A DNA stretch of 64,000 nt from positions 1 to 64,000 of the forward strand of contig NZ_BAEP01000005.1 in assembly GCF_000315015.1 (NCBI RefSeq). Direction: 5' to 3'. Each line of letters opens with the position of its first letter. Position 1 is the first letter of the stretch. Below are positions 43,699 through 53,693 of this stretch, piece by piece. The stretch is from Paraglaciecola mesophila KMM 241 (GTDB lineage Bacteria > Pseudomonadota > Gammaproteobacteria > Enterobacterales > Alteromonadaceae). A program made the position numbers and the translations under genes. The notes beneath the pieces are model-generated. The model worked only from the letters and a program-made list of their open reading frames with translations. It was not told the DNA's origin and searched no databases.

Positions 43699-44034
43699 CT
43701 AAAAGCGGGTGTCATTTTCACACGGTATTCCATCATCATCGCCATCCATTCTTGTATCCGGACAATGCTGTAAAAAATATTCGGCTTCAGCACGAGATGT
43801 CATTTGTCCACAATATTGGCGGCCATCACAACGAAAGTTCATTATCATAGGTGCCGGTTTTCTCGCTGGGGATACTGCTAATTTAGGAGATTGATTAACC
43901 CGCATTTCAACGGGGGATTGTCGCGTTGGTTTGGGCGCTTGTTCCGGTTGCTGTGTATTTAATTGTGCTTCGGGCTCCCCAATATATTGAAGAGCGGCAA
44001 ACAGCACAGCCGCTAAGATGATTAATTTTCCCAT
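43699..44034 (-). CDS. Excalibur calcium-binding domain protein
   Basis: A 111 aa protein. The N-terminal hydrophobic segment (LIILAAVLFAALQYIG) is an anchor or uncleaved signal, followed by a Gln/Pro-rich linker (about 22-60). The C-terminal Excalibur domain has paired Cys (FRCDGRQYCGQM and HCPDTRMDGDDDGIPCE) and the calcium loop DGDDDGIPCE. The domain occurs in extracellular proteins and nucleases; here it stands alone, so its partner is unknown. Confidence 0.88.
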   Translation of the reverse strand: MGKLIILAAVLFAALQYIGEPEAQLNTQQPEQAPKPTRQSPVEMRVNQSPKLAVSPARKPAPMIMNFRCDGRQYCGQMTSRAEAEYFLQHCPDTRMDGDDDGIPCENDTRF

Positions 44035-44183
44035 TTTCGAATTCTTTATCTATGCCCTAGTTTAGGACCACAATATAACAACATTTTGCATTCAAACCAG
44101 CGCGATAGGTATTTAAAAAAGTACATAGCTATTTTCCCAATGACCTATTCAGCGCAATTCTATCTCGCATTGTCTCTAGCGGG

Positions 44184-44975
44184 TTAATCTGTTACACCTT
44201 GATTTTGTTTATATTCTTTATGCATTTGGGAATACTGTACCAATAGGCTGGCTAACCATGCTCTATACTCATCAGACTTCAATGTTTCGTTCACATCGAT
44301 TAGTAAGCCGGTATGAGGTGATTTCTTTGAAATGGAAAAGTACAGATCGCCCTTCACTAATGCATTAGGTGAGTCGACAATTTTATTATTGAGACCATAT
44401 AGGTTGAGCAAATGTCGTCCGGATTGACGCCCAAGTATAACTGCGTCTATTCTGTTGAGTTTCAACATCGATAACAATGCTTGATAATCTTTGACACGAA
44501 TAACATGGCTGTTGCTAGCTAAGTAATCATCCAGCTTATTTCCTAAACTTACACCACGGACTAAACCTACTAATTTACCTTTGAGAGTATCCAGGCCCTC
44601 AAAATCAAAGAAATTGTCTTTATTGACAAACATAGCATTCTCATTCGAAGCCATTGGATCAGAGGAAAATACAGAATAACCTTCACGATTTGAGTTTTTG
44701 AAGGAACATATATTAAGGTCAACCTCTCCTTTCTCTATCATTTGTTGGCATCGCTTCCATGGCCCTACATAAGTGAGGTCTAGATCGTACCCAAGTGAAC
44801 CGAAAAGTTCAGTTGCGACTCGGGCACATACACCGACAATCTTATCGTCCTGAAGCCAATTCCATGGTGCATAGTCGTGATGTCCACATGCTTTCAAGAT
44901 AGACTTGTGCTCAGCGCTCGAAACCTGAGAACTTATTAAGCCCGTCATTAACCAAACTACTAATCTATATTTCAA
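44184..44975 (-). CDS. Periplasmic solute-binding protein (SBP family 3-like)
   Basis: A 263 aa exported protein with signal peptide ending at SSA-EHK. The sequence ACGHHDYAPWNW, then GVCARVATELFGSLGYDLDLTYVGPWKRC, is typical of the amino-acid-type family 3 binding proteins. No ABC permease or ATPase is adjacent. Such stand-alone proteins in Alteromonadales often act in sensing or remain orphan. The ligand is unknown. It is separate from the downstream glycosidase set, with about 200 bases between them. Confidence 0.82.
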   Translation of the reverse strand: MKYRLVVWLMTGLISSQVSSAEHKSILKACGHHDYAPWNWLQDDKIVGVCARVATELFGSLGYDLDLTYVGPWKRCQQMIEKGEVDLNICSFKNSNREGYSVFSSDPMASNENAMFVNKDNFFDFEGLDTLKGKLVGLVRGVSLGNKLDDYLASNSHVIRVKDYQALLSMLKLNRIDAVILGRQSGRHLLNLYGLNNKIVDSPNALVKGDLYFSISKKSPHTGLLIDVNETLKSDEYRAWLASLLVQYSQMHKEYKQNQGVTD

Positions 44976-45173
44976 AAATCAACCTAGATAAAATTAATCA
45001 CTGCAAAAGTTCATTGTTGACCTGAGTGTGATTAAAAATAACGCAGTATGATGTAAAGCACCAATTTAAATTAAATGGATATTAATGCAAGCAGCTGATT
45101 TGAATAATAAAAGGTGAAATTATCACTATGGGTATAGCCACCATGAGATGGCTACCAGCGTATTATCTGAAGA

Positions 45174-47603
45174 TTAAAACACCTGAATTGAGGTATCTCC
45201 GCTCCATCCAAATTTCACCTCAAGCGTGTTGGTTTCACTGTCCCAACGGGTGCCTCGGTTTGCGTTTAGAAACGCCGTTTTGTCTTTAATCTGAGGTAAT
45301 TGTTTATCACCCACCAGCACTTGATTAATATCTTGCGGCCAATTATGGATCCAAAGTGACACCATTCTGCTTCCTGGCATGCCTTTGAATTCCCCTGTTC
45401 GCGTCAATTTAAAGACCAACGAATCAGGCTTGCTTTCGTCTTCTTGGCGCGCCGCGTTAAACGTCAGCGTTTCAAACGCTTGATCGCGAATAGAATGAGG
45501 GTTTTTACCGTCATCGTTGTACATTACTGAAGTAGAGTGCAAAGCGCTCTTGTCAGCGTAGTAGTGTAAATCGAGTGACTTCGTGGAGTAGTCATCTGTA
45601 CTTAATACCGGCAGCGTCATGGGGATAATAGCGCCTCCTCTAGCTAGAACAGGTAATAACTTGATGTCGGTGGGCAAGGTAATATTTTTACCTCCTTCAT
45701 AGCGCTCATCACTCCAAAAATTAAACCATGCTCCTTTTGGTAAGGTGATGCTGACCTCTTTCTGATTTGCTTGAGTGATAGGTTTAACCAATAACGCATC
45801 GCCCCAAAAATATTGATCTTTTACATCGATTAGCGATACATCATCTTCATTCTCAAAAAACATCGGACGCATCAAGGGCATACCGGTCAAACTGTTCTCA
45901 AACGCCAAAGAGTAATTGTACGGCATCATGGCGTAACGCAACTCAACATAAGTACGTAAAATATCCTTCGTTTTACCCTGATGAAACACAGGTTCAGGGG
46001 CAATATTATCTTGTGCATGAGGCCTGAAAACCGGTTGAAAAATACCGTATTGTAACCAGCGAATGTACATTTGCGGGTCAAACACTTCGCCCCCTGCAAA
46101 TCCGCCTAAATCAGAGTGAGTGTACCCTAAGCCAAGCAGGCCCATTTGCAGCGATAATTCAACTTGTGGTTTTAACCCATCCCAAGAGCGGCTAACATCA
46201 CCAGTCCATGGGATCATCCCATAACGCTGTGAGCCAACAAATCCAGAGCGCATCATGATGAACGGTCTGGCGTTAGGCGCTAATGATACTTGATGTTGGT
46301 ATACTTGTTCTGCCCACTTATGGCCGTATGCATTATGCACCTCGTCACCGGTTGCAGACATTCCGTTAAGGTTATGCAGCGCATCTGCTGGGTGAACTTC
46401 CGGCTCACCTAAGTCTCCCCACCAACCAGCCACGCCTTGTTTATACAACGTTGTGTAGGTTTGATTAAACCAATCACGGGCATCGTTATCAAACACATCC
46501 ACTAACCCGGTGTTACCGAAGTAAAAGTCAAATTGATACGGATTACCTTCAGGATTTTTGACCAGCGCATTGTGAGTGACAGCGTCTTGCCAGTTTTTAG
46601 AAGAAGACAGAATAAACGGCTCAGTTATCACTACCGTTTTGACACCTTCTTTGCGCAAATCACTGATCATCTTAACTGGGGTAGGAAAGGTCTTTTCGTC
46701 CCAACTCAAATTGCCCATGTGACCTTTAATATCTGCTCCGAACCAATACAGGTCGAGCACGAGTGCGTCTAACGGAAATCCAGATTCTTGATATTTTTTT
46801 ACCGTATCTCGTACTTCTTGTTCGCTACGATAACCAAAGCGCGAGGCGAAACTGCCTAATGCCCAACGTGGCGGTAAAGGCTGCTTACCCGTAACAGTGA
46901 CAAAATTTTCTATTAACTCTGGGTATGTTTTTCCTGCAACAACAATATAACTTGTACGCCCGCCTATAGCTTCAAAGCGCATTTCATCGCTATTGCTAGC
47001 ACCTAAATCCATTTCCCCGCGGGCGGAGTTGTCGAATATCAACACGTATTTGTTACTCGACATAACAGCGGATAAACCGAAATACATCTGGTTTGATTCA
47101 GTGGTGTAGCCATAATGAGCTTTGTTATAAAGGGGGAAGCGTTGTCCGCGACGATCCATCCCCAGGATCCGCTCACCTCCACCGAGTAGCTTTTCGTTTT
47201 CTTGCAAATCGAAACTAAAACCCCGCTTGTTAGCATCAAAGTAGAAACCCTGATGCTCAGCTAACAGCAGTTTATCACCACGAAAATAGCGGATCCGCAG
47301 AGGGGATTTATCTATTTGTGCACGAATACCGGGGGCGCTCAGAGTAAGGCGCGATGCCTCATCTGATATCGTCAATTCTGTTTGCTTTGCGACACCGTCA
47401 ATTGCAAATGATGGCAGTTGTTTTATATCCTTCGGCTGATAAAACACTTCAAATGAGTCATCGGCCAGTGCGGTAATGCTAAGTTGCCCATCATCAGTTT
47501 GAATATGCAGTACTTGGCCATTCAATTCGTGTGATTGATACTCACTACTCGTCGCCGTAAATACCAGTAAAATAAAGCTAAGACCGAATAACCGCATCAT
47601 CAT
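45174..47603 (-). CDS. Glycoside hydrolase family 31 alpha-glucosidase / transglucosidase
   Basis: An 809 aa exported enzyme from Met at 47603; the signal segment MMRLFGLSFILLVFTATSS supports that start over the longer frame to 47702. The GH31 catalytic barrel has the nucleophile Asp in GWWGDLGEPE (about residue 397) and acid/base Asp in WTGDVSRSWDG (about 100 residues later). The GDLGEPE nucleophile loop resembles 4-alpha-glucosyltransferases of the Cellvibrio Agd31B type. It ends a same-strand run with a GH13 amylase and an esterase. The expected role is trimming or rearranging malto-oligosaccharides in the periplasm. Confidence 0.88.
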   Translation of the reverse strand: MMMRLFGLSFILLVFTATSSEYQSHELNGQVLHIQTDDGQLSITALADDSFEVFYQPKDIKQLPSFAIDGVAKQTELTISDEASRLTLSAPGIRAQIDKSPLRIRYFRGDKLLLAEHQGFYFDANKRGFSFDLQENEKLLGGGERILGMDRRGQRFPLYNKAHYGYTTESNQMYFGLSAVMSSNKYVLIFDNSARGEMDLGASNSDEMRFEAIGGRTSYIVVAGKTYPELIENFVTVTGKQPLPPRWALGSFASRFGYRSEQEVRDTVKKYQESGFPLDALVLDLYWFGADIKGHMGNLSWDEKTFPTPVKMISDLRKEGVKTVVITEPFILSSSKNWQDAVTHNALVKNPEGNPYQFDFYFGNTGLVDVFDNDARDWFNQTYTTLYKQGVAGWWGDLGEPEVHPADALHNLNGMSATGDEVHNAYGHKWAEQVYQHQVSLAPNARPFIMMRSGFVGSQRYGMIPWTGDVSRSWDGLKPQVELSLQMGLLGLGYTHSDLGGFAGGEVFDPQMYIRWLQYGIFQPVFRPHAQDNIAPEPVFHQGKTKDILRTYVELRYAMMPYNYSLAFENSLTGMPLMRPMFFENEDDVSLIDVKDQYFWGDALLVKPITQANQKEVSITLPKGAWFNFWSDERYEGGKNITLPTDIKLLPVLARGGAIIPMTLPVLSTDDYSTKSLDLHYYADKSALHSTSVMYNDDGKNPHSIRDQAFETLTFNAARQEDESKPDSLVFKLTRTGEFKGMPGSRMVSLWIHNWPQDINQVLVGDKQLPQIKDKTAFLNANRGTRWDSETNTLEVKFGWSGDTSIQVF

Positions 47604-47741
47604 TTTTCGTCCAGTTGAAATGTGTATTTTTATCATAAGTCGGTGTGAATTCTTTTTAATGTGATAATTGCAATGCCTTGTAGCAATAGCATTTTCCTTC
47701 ACTACAGGAGTCTATAAAGTGACTCCCAACTGATTACAAGC

Positions 47742-48608
47742 CTAATGTATCTCAAACAGCCATTCAATCGCATCGGTAAATGAACCTCCCCAAAGTTGCT
47801 CATTATGTTGCCCACCTGGGACGGTCACAAATTGCATGTTTTCACGGGGGTGACCTTGCCCCTTTATCAACCGCTGCATTTTATCGGCGTCAGCAATCAT
47901 CCCGTCCCCCTCATCACTGCCGTATAACACGTATAAACGCAGGGAATCCTTGCTACGGTGTAATTTAGTATCACTGAATACATCTTGCGAATACCAATAA
48001 GATGGGGAAAATATGCCTGCTTTGCCGAAGACTTCAGGATAATTATGAACAGCATAATGCGTTATTAACCCGCCCATTGAACTGCCCATAATCGCGGTGT
48101 TCTTTACATCAGCTTTGGTGCGATAGTTATTGTCAATATAAGGTTTCACTACATCAACAATCAGCTGCATATATGCTTTTCCTTGTGCTTCACCAAAGCG
48201 TTTATTGGTCCACGGGCTAAGCTCGTTCATTCGAAAATCACCACCGTTATCGATAGCCACAACGATAAACTTTCGTCCCGACGTTTTAGCCAGCGTATTT
48301 AGGCTTTCATCGACTCCCCATTCATCAGCATAAGCCGTGGCATTATCAAACACGTTTTGGCCGTCATGCATGTAAATCACGGGGTAAGACTGAGTCTCAT
48401 GTTCATAATTCGGTGGGAGGTACAGCCGAACAGTTCTTTGGCGATCTAGTCCAGGTATTAAAAATGGAAAAGGTAATTCAGATACATTCGGTGCAGCCGA
48501 CGTTGGGCGCTGGGCAACTTCACCGCAACCCCAAAGCACGAATAACGTGAACACCATACCCATCACTGCCAACAACAGTCGACTCAAACTCGCTACCCAA
48601 TTCCGCAT
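47742..48608 (-). CDS. Lipoprotein esterase (alpha/beta hydrolase, Fes/IroE-like)
   Basis: A 288 aa protein. The lipobox FVLWGC near residue 28 indicates a lipoprotein. The hydrolase has VIYMHDGQNVFD, the nucleophile elbow GSSMGGLI and a late His in VPGGQHNEQLW, the arrangement of the esterase family that includes enterochelin esterases and carbohydrate esterases. It lies between a GH13 amylase gene and a GH31 gene with short gaps, so it probably removes acyl groups from the same glucan. Confidence 0.85.
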   Translation of the reverse strand: MRNWVASLSRLLLAVMGMVFTLFVLWGCGEVAQRPTSAAPNVSELPFPFLIPGLDRQRTVRLYLPPNYEHETQSYPVIYMHDGQNVFDNATAYADEWGVDESLNTLAKTSGRKFIVVAIDNGGDFRMNELSPWTNKRFGEAQGKAYMQLIVDVVKPYIDNNYRTKADVKNTAIMGSSMGGLITHYAVHNYPEVFGKAGIFSPSYWYSQDVFSDTKLHRSKDSLRLYVLYGSDEGDGMIADADKMQRLIKGQGHPRENMQFVTVPGGQHNEQLWGGSFTDAIEWLFEIH

Positions 48609-48656
48609 TTATCCTGCCTTTACAATGTCGTTATCAAAAAATTCTACCTGCGCGTT

Positions 48657-50624
48657 TTACTTCACGAGGTTCAGTACCACAGATTGTAACGATCCTAGCG
48701 TCATTGATATACGAGCTTTTTGATTTTCCACTCTAATATTCATTTTTTGATCACTGAGTAAATCGAACATTGTGTATCCCCCATCGGGTAGGTCCCACTT
48801 GGAAACTAGCCTTTCGGGGATCACTAACTCGAACTGTTTACCCGCTTGGCTAAAGTTACTGACTACCACTATTTTTTGCTCGTCATTGAAGCGGCTAAAT
48901 GAGTAAAGATCCTCGTTGTACGTTGCTACATCATTATTGTTATTCTGATTGAGATTGACTGAATGCAAGTCCACGTAGTGTCCTTCCATCGCGCTTTGGC
49001 TTGCAGAGATACGCAAAACCCGGCGATAGTAATCCCGAAGTGCTCTTTCGCTTGGCGCTAACAACCCACCGTCGAATTTTCCTTGGTTCATCCAGCGTTG
49101 ATGCGCTGGAACGCCAGCATAATCAAAAATAGTGGTGCGAGAGGCAGAGCCAAAGCCCATGTTTTCACTGCCATCTTCCCCCACTTCTTGGCCAAAATAA
49201 ATGAGTGTGGGTGCGCGGCTAATTAAAGCTGATACCACTAATGCCGGTTTGCCTAATTCACTGCTGCCAACAAACTGTGGGCTTGCGATACGCTGCTCAT
49301 CATGATTTTCCAAAAAGTGCAGCATATGCTGCTCTATATCCGCTACTTCTGAATGTGCTTTTGTAATGACAGAAGCGGGTAAGTGACCTTGCATAACCCC
49401 TTTTAAACTGTCGTAAAAGCCGACTTTATCGTACAAGAAATCCATTTTCCCGAGAGTTATATACTCTCGATACTTACTCGGATCGTACACTTCAGCCAGT
49501 AAAAATGCGTCCGGATTAATGTGTTTAATGTGCGAATTTAGGTAACTCCAAAACGCCACTGGTACCATTTCAGCCATATCGTATCGAAACCCATCTACAC
49601 CTTTTGCCAACCAGTACTGGGTAATATCGCGAAATTTAATCCATGAATCTGGCACGCTCTTATCTGCCCAAAACACCACATGTTCATCAGCGGTTTTGTT
49701 AGCATATTGCGCTGGTAGCATAGCGAAATCGTATGTTCCATCAGGCTTAACGCCGTAATTAACTTTCACTGTTTCATACCAATCATTGGCATCAGGTTGG
49801 GCTTTGCGTGAACCATTGCCCGTCCACTTTGCGGGTGATTCTTTGAACTCCCCGTCTGCTAAAAGGTGAGTTTCCCCGCCTAAAGGTTGATAACCTTGAG
49901 GGGCTTTTGGCACCATAAAGTCTTGCCCAACGACATAATAAAAATTGTTATCCCGCGCATATTCAAGACTTACATCATCCTTTTCACCGAAATCATTCGC
50001 TCCGTCCGGTTTTGCCAGCGATTGATAATTTCGCGCCACATGGTTAGGCACAATATCAATAATGACTTTCATACCGTTTTTATGAGTGCGCTCTATCAGC
50101 GCCTCAAATTCTGCCAGCCGATTTGCTGGGTCATCCGCCAAATCCGGATTGACCGTGTAATAATCCTTCACAGCATATGGCGACCCCGCTCTGCCTTTAA
50201 CCACATCGGGATCGTCATTTGAAATACCGTACGCGCTGTAATCGGTGATTACATCGTGATGGGGTACGCCGGTATACCAAATATGGCTGACGCCGAGTTC
50301 CTTAATGCCTTGCAGGGCTTCATCGGTAAAATCACTGAATTTCCCAACGCCGTTTTCTTCAATTGTGCCCCACGACTTATTAGTGGTATTGGTATTACCA
50401 AATAAGCGAGTAAACACCTGGTACACCACCGGCTTCACGTGCTCATCCGTTATGCTCGACACTGCGACGTCCCCCTTATCTTGAACGTTTTCATCTCGCT
50501 TACCCGGCTCGTGCGAACAGGCAAATAAACTACTGGTAAAAATCACAAGGGGCACACTCCACTTGCGAGCAAAAGGATATGAGAGCATATATGACAACGG
50601 TAAACGCATGGGGATAGTATCCAA
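48657..50624 (-). CDS. GH13 alpha-amylase family lipoprotein
   Basis: A 655 aa enzyme with a lipobox SLFAC near residue 36, so membrane-anchored. The four GH13 regions are visible: DIVPNHVAR, GFRYDMAEM (nucleophile Asp), AEVYD (acid/base Glu) and FLENHDEQR. A Met five codons in (50609) is the alternative start. It is first of the run amylase, esterase, GH31 on the minus strand, a surface starch-degrading set. Whether it is an endo-amylase or a debranching/trimming type cannot be decided from the motifs. Confidence 0.9.
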   Translation of the reverse strand: MDTIPMRLPLSYMLSYPFARKWSVPLVIFTSSLFACSHEPGKRDENVQDKGDVAVSSITDEHVKPVVYQVFTRLFGNTNTTNKSWGTIEENGVGKFSDFTDEALQGIKELGVSHIWYTGVPHHDVITDYSAYGISNDDPDVVKGRAGSPYAVKDYYTVNPDLADDPANRLAEFEALIERTHKNGMKVIIDIVPNHVARNYQSLAKPDGANDFGEKDDVSLEYARDNNFYYVVGQDFMVPKAPQGYQPLGGETHLLADGEFKESPAKWTGNGSRKAQPDANDWYETVKVNYGVKPDGTYDFAMLPAQYANKTADEHVVFWADKSVPDSWIKFRDITQYWLAKGVDGFRYDMAEMVPVAFWSYLNSHIKHINPDAFLLAEVYDPSKYREYITLGKMDFLYDKVGFYDSLKGVMQGHLPASVITKAHSEVADIEQHMLHFLENHDEQRIASPQFVGSSELGKPALVVSALISRAPTLIYFGQEVGEDGSENMGFGSASRTTIFDYAGVPAHQRWMNQGKFDGGLLAPSERALRDYYRRVLRISASQSAMEGHYVDLHSVNLNQNNNNDVATYNEDLYSFSRFNDEQKIVVVSNFSQAGKQFELVIPERLVSKWDLPDGGYTMFDLLSDQKMNIRVENQKARISMTLGSLQSVVLNLVK

Positions 50625-50811
50625 TACAGGTGAATTAACAAATTAGTCACAAATGATACTCGCCATCCGTTATCGCGCATAGCGTCCTACATACGTATTC
50701 ATCACGGATAAGATATTCAAACTTATTCAGGTATCTGCGTGAGGCTTCATCATAAGAAAAAACCGCATGTACCCGAACCCGCTGTGCGCCTTACTCAAAC
50801 AGGACAAAAAT

Positions 50812-51337
50812 ATGGAACATATCGCACGAAAAAATTACTGTTGATCTTAGCAATGTGTTTTAGCCTCCCCAGCCAAGCGAACTTGCTTACCCTCGATATT
50901 AATTCGCCTGAATTAAACATTAGCGATGCACTGGCGGTCACCGTATCAGCCACAAACGTTGATCAGTTCAGTACTCTGGGTTTTGAAATCGAATACGACC
51001 GAGTCTCTTTTCTCTCACGCCTAATTCGGTTGGCCGTGAATTAGCAAATGCTGGAGCATTTATTTTTGAGGTAAGCGAACAATCATATGGTGTTGCAATG
51101 TCTCTCATCGTCTTTTTGGATTTTACGCAACCAAACTTTAGTGTACTAACGTTTACCTTAACCACTATCGCCTCTCACTCAAATGACTTTACCTTAGCCG
51201 ATATCCAATCCTTTACAGCTATTGATAGTGCGGTTCTACACGCGTTTGCGCAAGTGAACTTGGTACGTACGTCGGGTACAGGAACAACAGCAATTCCTTT
51301 ACTATTTTATATCTTAAATAGTGCAATATGTTAATAT
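50812..51337 (+). pseudogene. Frameshifted secreted protein with cohesin-like strands
   Basis: ATG 50812 follows AGGAC and starts MEHIARK. Adding one base to the A-run at 50829-50834 leads to LLLILAMCFSLPSQA, a signal peptide, then NLLTLDINSPELNISDALAVTVSATNV, a strand-rich segment similar to cohesin-type domains, up to SFLS. A second single-base loss near 51010-51025 moves the frame, which then reads TPNSVGRELANAGAFIFE and continues to the stop after SAIC near 51334. A non-shifted frame from GTG 50739 covers only the first half. The C-terminal SGTGTTAIPLLFYIL may be a degraded membrane anchor. Confidence 0.7.
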
Positions 51338-51421
51338 CGCCCGCGTTTTTAAAGCCCCCTATTTTTCACAACCTGACTACGAAATCGATATTGAAATCCC
51401 GTCACGTTAACTGAGTATCAC

Positions 51422-51919
51422 ATGCCCGATTACCCGCGGTTACCACATGAGTTAGAACGCTTACGTGCGTTAAAAAATATGAATATCATCGACACAGAAC
51501 AAGACAAGTTACTTGATGCGATTACCCTTGAGGCAAGAAATCATTTTAATAGCAAATCTTGCCTTATCAGTTTAATTACCGAAGACCGTCAGTGGTTCAA
51601 ATCAAAACAAGGGTTGGACGTGTCAGAAACACCACGTAAAATATCATTTTGCACGTATGCCATTGCTGAAGAAGAATATTTAATCATTCCAGATTCCCTC
51701 GCTGATGAGCGTTTTAAAAATAACCCTTTGGTAACAGGCGCCCCCTTTATTCGTGCTTACGCTGGAAGTATTTTACATACAGGTGAAGGTTACGAAGTGG
51801 GTACATTTTGTCTATTGTTTGATAAACCTCGTACATTCAGTGATGAAGATATCAGCGATTTACAACGCTTCGGCGCAGCGGCAGAAAAAGTACTAATTGA
51901 AGGCTATAGCATTCGATAA
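51422..51919 (+). CDS. GAF-domain protein
   Basis: A 165 aa soluble protein that is a single GAF domain. Features are ERLRALKNMNIIDTEQDKLLD at the start, SLITEDRQWFKSKQGLD in the centre, the helix SFCTYAI with a Cys, and YAGSILHTGEGYEVGTFCLLF. The sequence type is that of GAF domains placed before GGDEF or kinase domains, here without effector. Possible redox or small-molecule sensing through the two Cys is speculative. The upstream gene is a pseudogene, so it is transcribed alone. Confidence 0.85.
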   Translation: MPDYPRLPHELERLRALKNMNIIDTEQDKLLDAITLEARNHFNSKSCLISLITEDRQWFKSKQGLDVSETPRKISFCTYAIAEEEYLIIPDSLADERFKNNPLVTGAPFIRAYAGSILHTGEGYEVGTFCLLFDKPRTFSDEDISDLQRFGAAAEKVLIEGYSIR

Positions 51920-52022
51920 CGCCCATTAAGCATGAGCTCTGACTACCTATTTCATATAGCTAAAGATTAACTGTTTAGTACTGCAGGTAATCTTTGCTAT
52001 TGGTTTGTTACGCCTATAAAAA

Positions 52023-53288
52023 CTAACACTTAATTTTCGGGATATCTGGCCACTGAGTCGTGTATTGAGGTGATAAAAATGCCCGTTTCATGGAGAAGCG
52101 TTGCTCGAATCCTTTGGCCGCCATTTGCACTGTCGAGCGTCCATACCGGGAGTTAATATTGTCCATGCATGCCATCAACCTTGGGTTGTCATTTGAAGCG
52201 TTGAATAAATCATACTGAAATAAACCTTGCTCATGTAAGTCCATCAGCCCAACGCCACACTTATAGTAATACACCCCCGGTTGAAAAAGCTGAGACATCG
52301 CACTGTCAATCACATTCAGAATATTACGTGTGTCATTTGTAGGCACAGTGAAGCGATGAAAGAAAGAGCGCCGCACATACCCGCCATTATCATGGGGCGA
52401 ATTGGTGGCAAAAAGCGTCATACTGCCGGTCACACATTTTTGTTTGCGCAGTTTTACACTCACGGTCTCAGCATGACCAGCAAGGGCTGCTCGCAACTCA
52501 TCGTAGTCAGTCACCCGGTTACCAAAACTGCGCGTACTGTATATCTCTTTCTTGGCCACTCTTACGGTTTCCCAGCAGTGACGAACCTCGCCATTTAGCT
52601 CCCGTACGGTATTTTCTACAATAATCGAAAATGCCTTCCTGATTTGCGAGGGGTCACGGTTTGCAAGCTCCCAAGCTGTGTGAATTCCCAGCGCATTCAA
52701 CTTAGCGCCTAACCGCATACCAATACCCCACACGTCAGTCACGGCCAGTTGCTTCAGTACATGCTTGCGCGTATTTTCATTGTCCAGCACCGCCACGCCG
52801 GTAAAACCACTCACATTTTTAGACGCGTGATTGGCCACTTTAGCCAATGTGGGCGTCGGCCCTATACCAACACAGATAGGCAACCTGACTTCCCGCCACA
52901 CGGTTTTTCGAATAGTGCTCGCAAGGTTATCCCAACCTTCTTGGGGCGCTGTGGCTTCTTTACCATAATTTAAAAAGCATTCATCGATAGAGTACACATT
53001 TATGTCAGGGGCAAAGCGCGCGCATGTATCCATCATGCGCTGACTCAGGTCTGCATAAAGCTCGTAATTACTTGAGCGAATAACAACTCCTGCTGCTTCT
53101 AGCTCCTTTTTGACCTGAAAATAAGGTACGAACTTCTTGCCGACCCCCATTCGCTTAGCAATGCCGCACGCAGCGCAAATGCAGCCATCGTTGTTGGTCA
53201 ACACCACCACTGGTTTATTACGAATACTGGGATCAAACACTTTTTCGCAACTCGCGTACATGCTGTTGGCATCACACAGAGCGAACAT
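52023..53288 (-). CDS. umuC: DNA polymerase V catalytic subunit UmuC
   Basis: A 421 aa Y-family polymerase for translesion synthesis. Catalytic acids are in MFALCDANSMYASCE and YSIDECFL. The palm, thumb and little-finger order is complete, and the length matches E. coli UmuC (422 aa). The TAATG overlap with umuD shows translational coupling. The C-terminal tail lacks an obvious clamp-binding QLxLF motif by eye. Expression should follow the LexA box before umuD. Confidence 0.93.
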   Translation of the reverse strand: MFALCDANSMYASCEKVFDPSIRNKPVVVLTNNDGCICAACGIAKRMGVGKKFVPYFQVKKELEAAGVVIRSSNYELYADLSQRMMDTCARFAPDINVYSIDECFLNYGKEATAPQEGWDNLASTIRKTVWREVRLPICVGIGPTPTLAKVANHASKNVSGFTGVAVLDNENTRKHVLKQLAVTDVWGIGMRLGAKLNALGIHTAWELANRDPSQIRKAFSIIVENTVRELNGEVRHCWETVRVAKKEIYSTRSFGNRVTDYDELRAALAGHAETVSVKLRKQKCVTGSMTLFATNSPHDNGGYVRRSFFHRFTVPTNDTRNILNVIDSAMSQLFQPGVYYYKCGVGLMDLHEQGLFQYDLFNASNDNPRLMACMDNINSRYGRSTVQMAAKGFEQRFSMKRAFLSPQYTTQWPDIPKIKC

Positions 53289-53692
53289 TAAATTGCCTTT
53301 TTAAAAGGTCGATGCAAGCGGATAGAGCGTGTCACCACACCCTCTATTTGGAAATCATCGCCTTCTCGTAAAAAATACGGGGGAAATCGCTTACTGGACG
53401 ACAGTAAACAACGCTGTTTTTTATCAATTTTTTTGCACACAAATACACCATTGAGATTCGCGACCACCACATCTTGGTCTTTAATATCTTGGGCACGGTC
53501 AACAATCAGTAAGTCCCCGGAAAAAATACCATCTCCCTTCATCGATTCCCCCTGCGCGATACCGATATAAGTCGCAGATGGATGGTCAATCAAGAGTTGG
53601 TCTAAATCTAGGCTTAACTGGGTGTATTCTGTTGCAGGAGATTCGAACCCAACGATACCGGCAGAGGCTTTAATAGGAATAAATTTCAACAT
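53288..53692 (-). CDS. umuD: UmuD, self-cleaving subunit of DNA polymerase V
   Basis: A 134 aa S24 peptidase-fold protein. RecA-stimulated self-cleavage is expected between Ala11 and Gly12 (KASAGI). The catalytic Ser50 is in QGESMKGDG and Lys87 lies 37 residues on in FVCKKID, the same spacing as in E. coli UmuD. The N-terminal arm is short (11 residues before the cut, 24 in E. coli). The start ATG lies only one base from a LexA box, so the 5' leader must be very short or the box overlaps it. Confidence 0.93.
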   Translation of the reverse strand: MLKFIPIKASAGIVGFESPATEYTQLSLDLDQLLIDHPSATYIGIAQGESMKGDGIFSGDLLIVDRAQDIKDQDVVVANLNGVFVCKKIDKKQRCLLSSSKRFPPYFLREGDDFQIEGVVTRSIRLHRPFKKAI

Positions 53693-53693
53693 A

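Noticed and set aside
45120-45173. Hairpin after the GH31 gene as terminator
   Set aside because: The AGCCA/TGGCT stem is short with mismatched extension and no U-run on the minus strand.
53625-53660. tRNA T-arm-like sequence (GGGTTCGAATC type) on the minus strand
   Set aside because: It lies inside umuD, encodes VGFESPA in frame, and no acceptor stem, D-arm or anticodon arm surrounds it.
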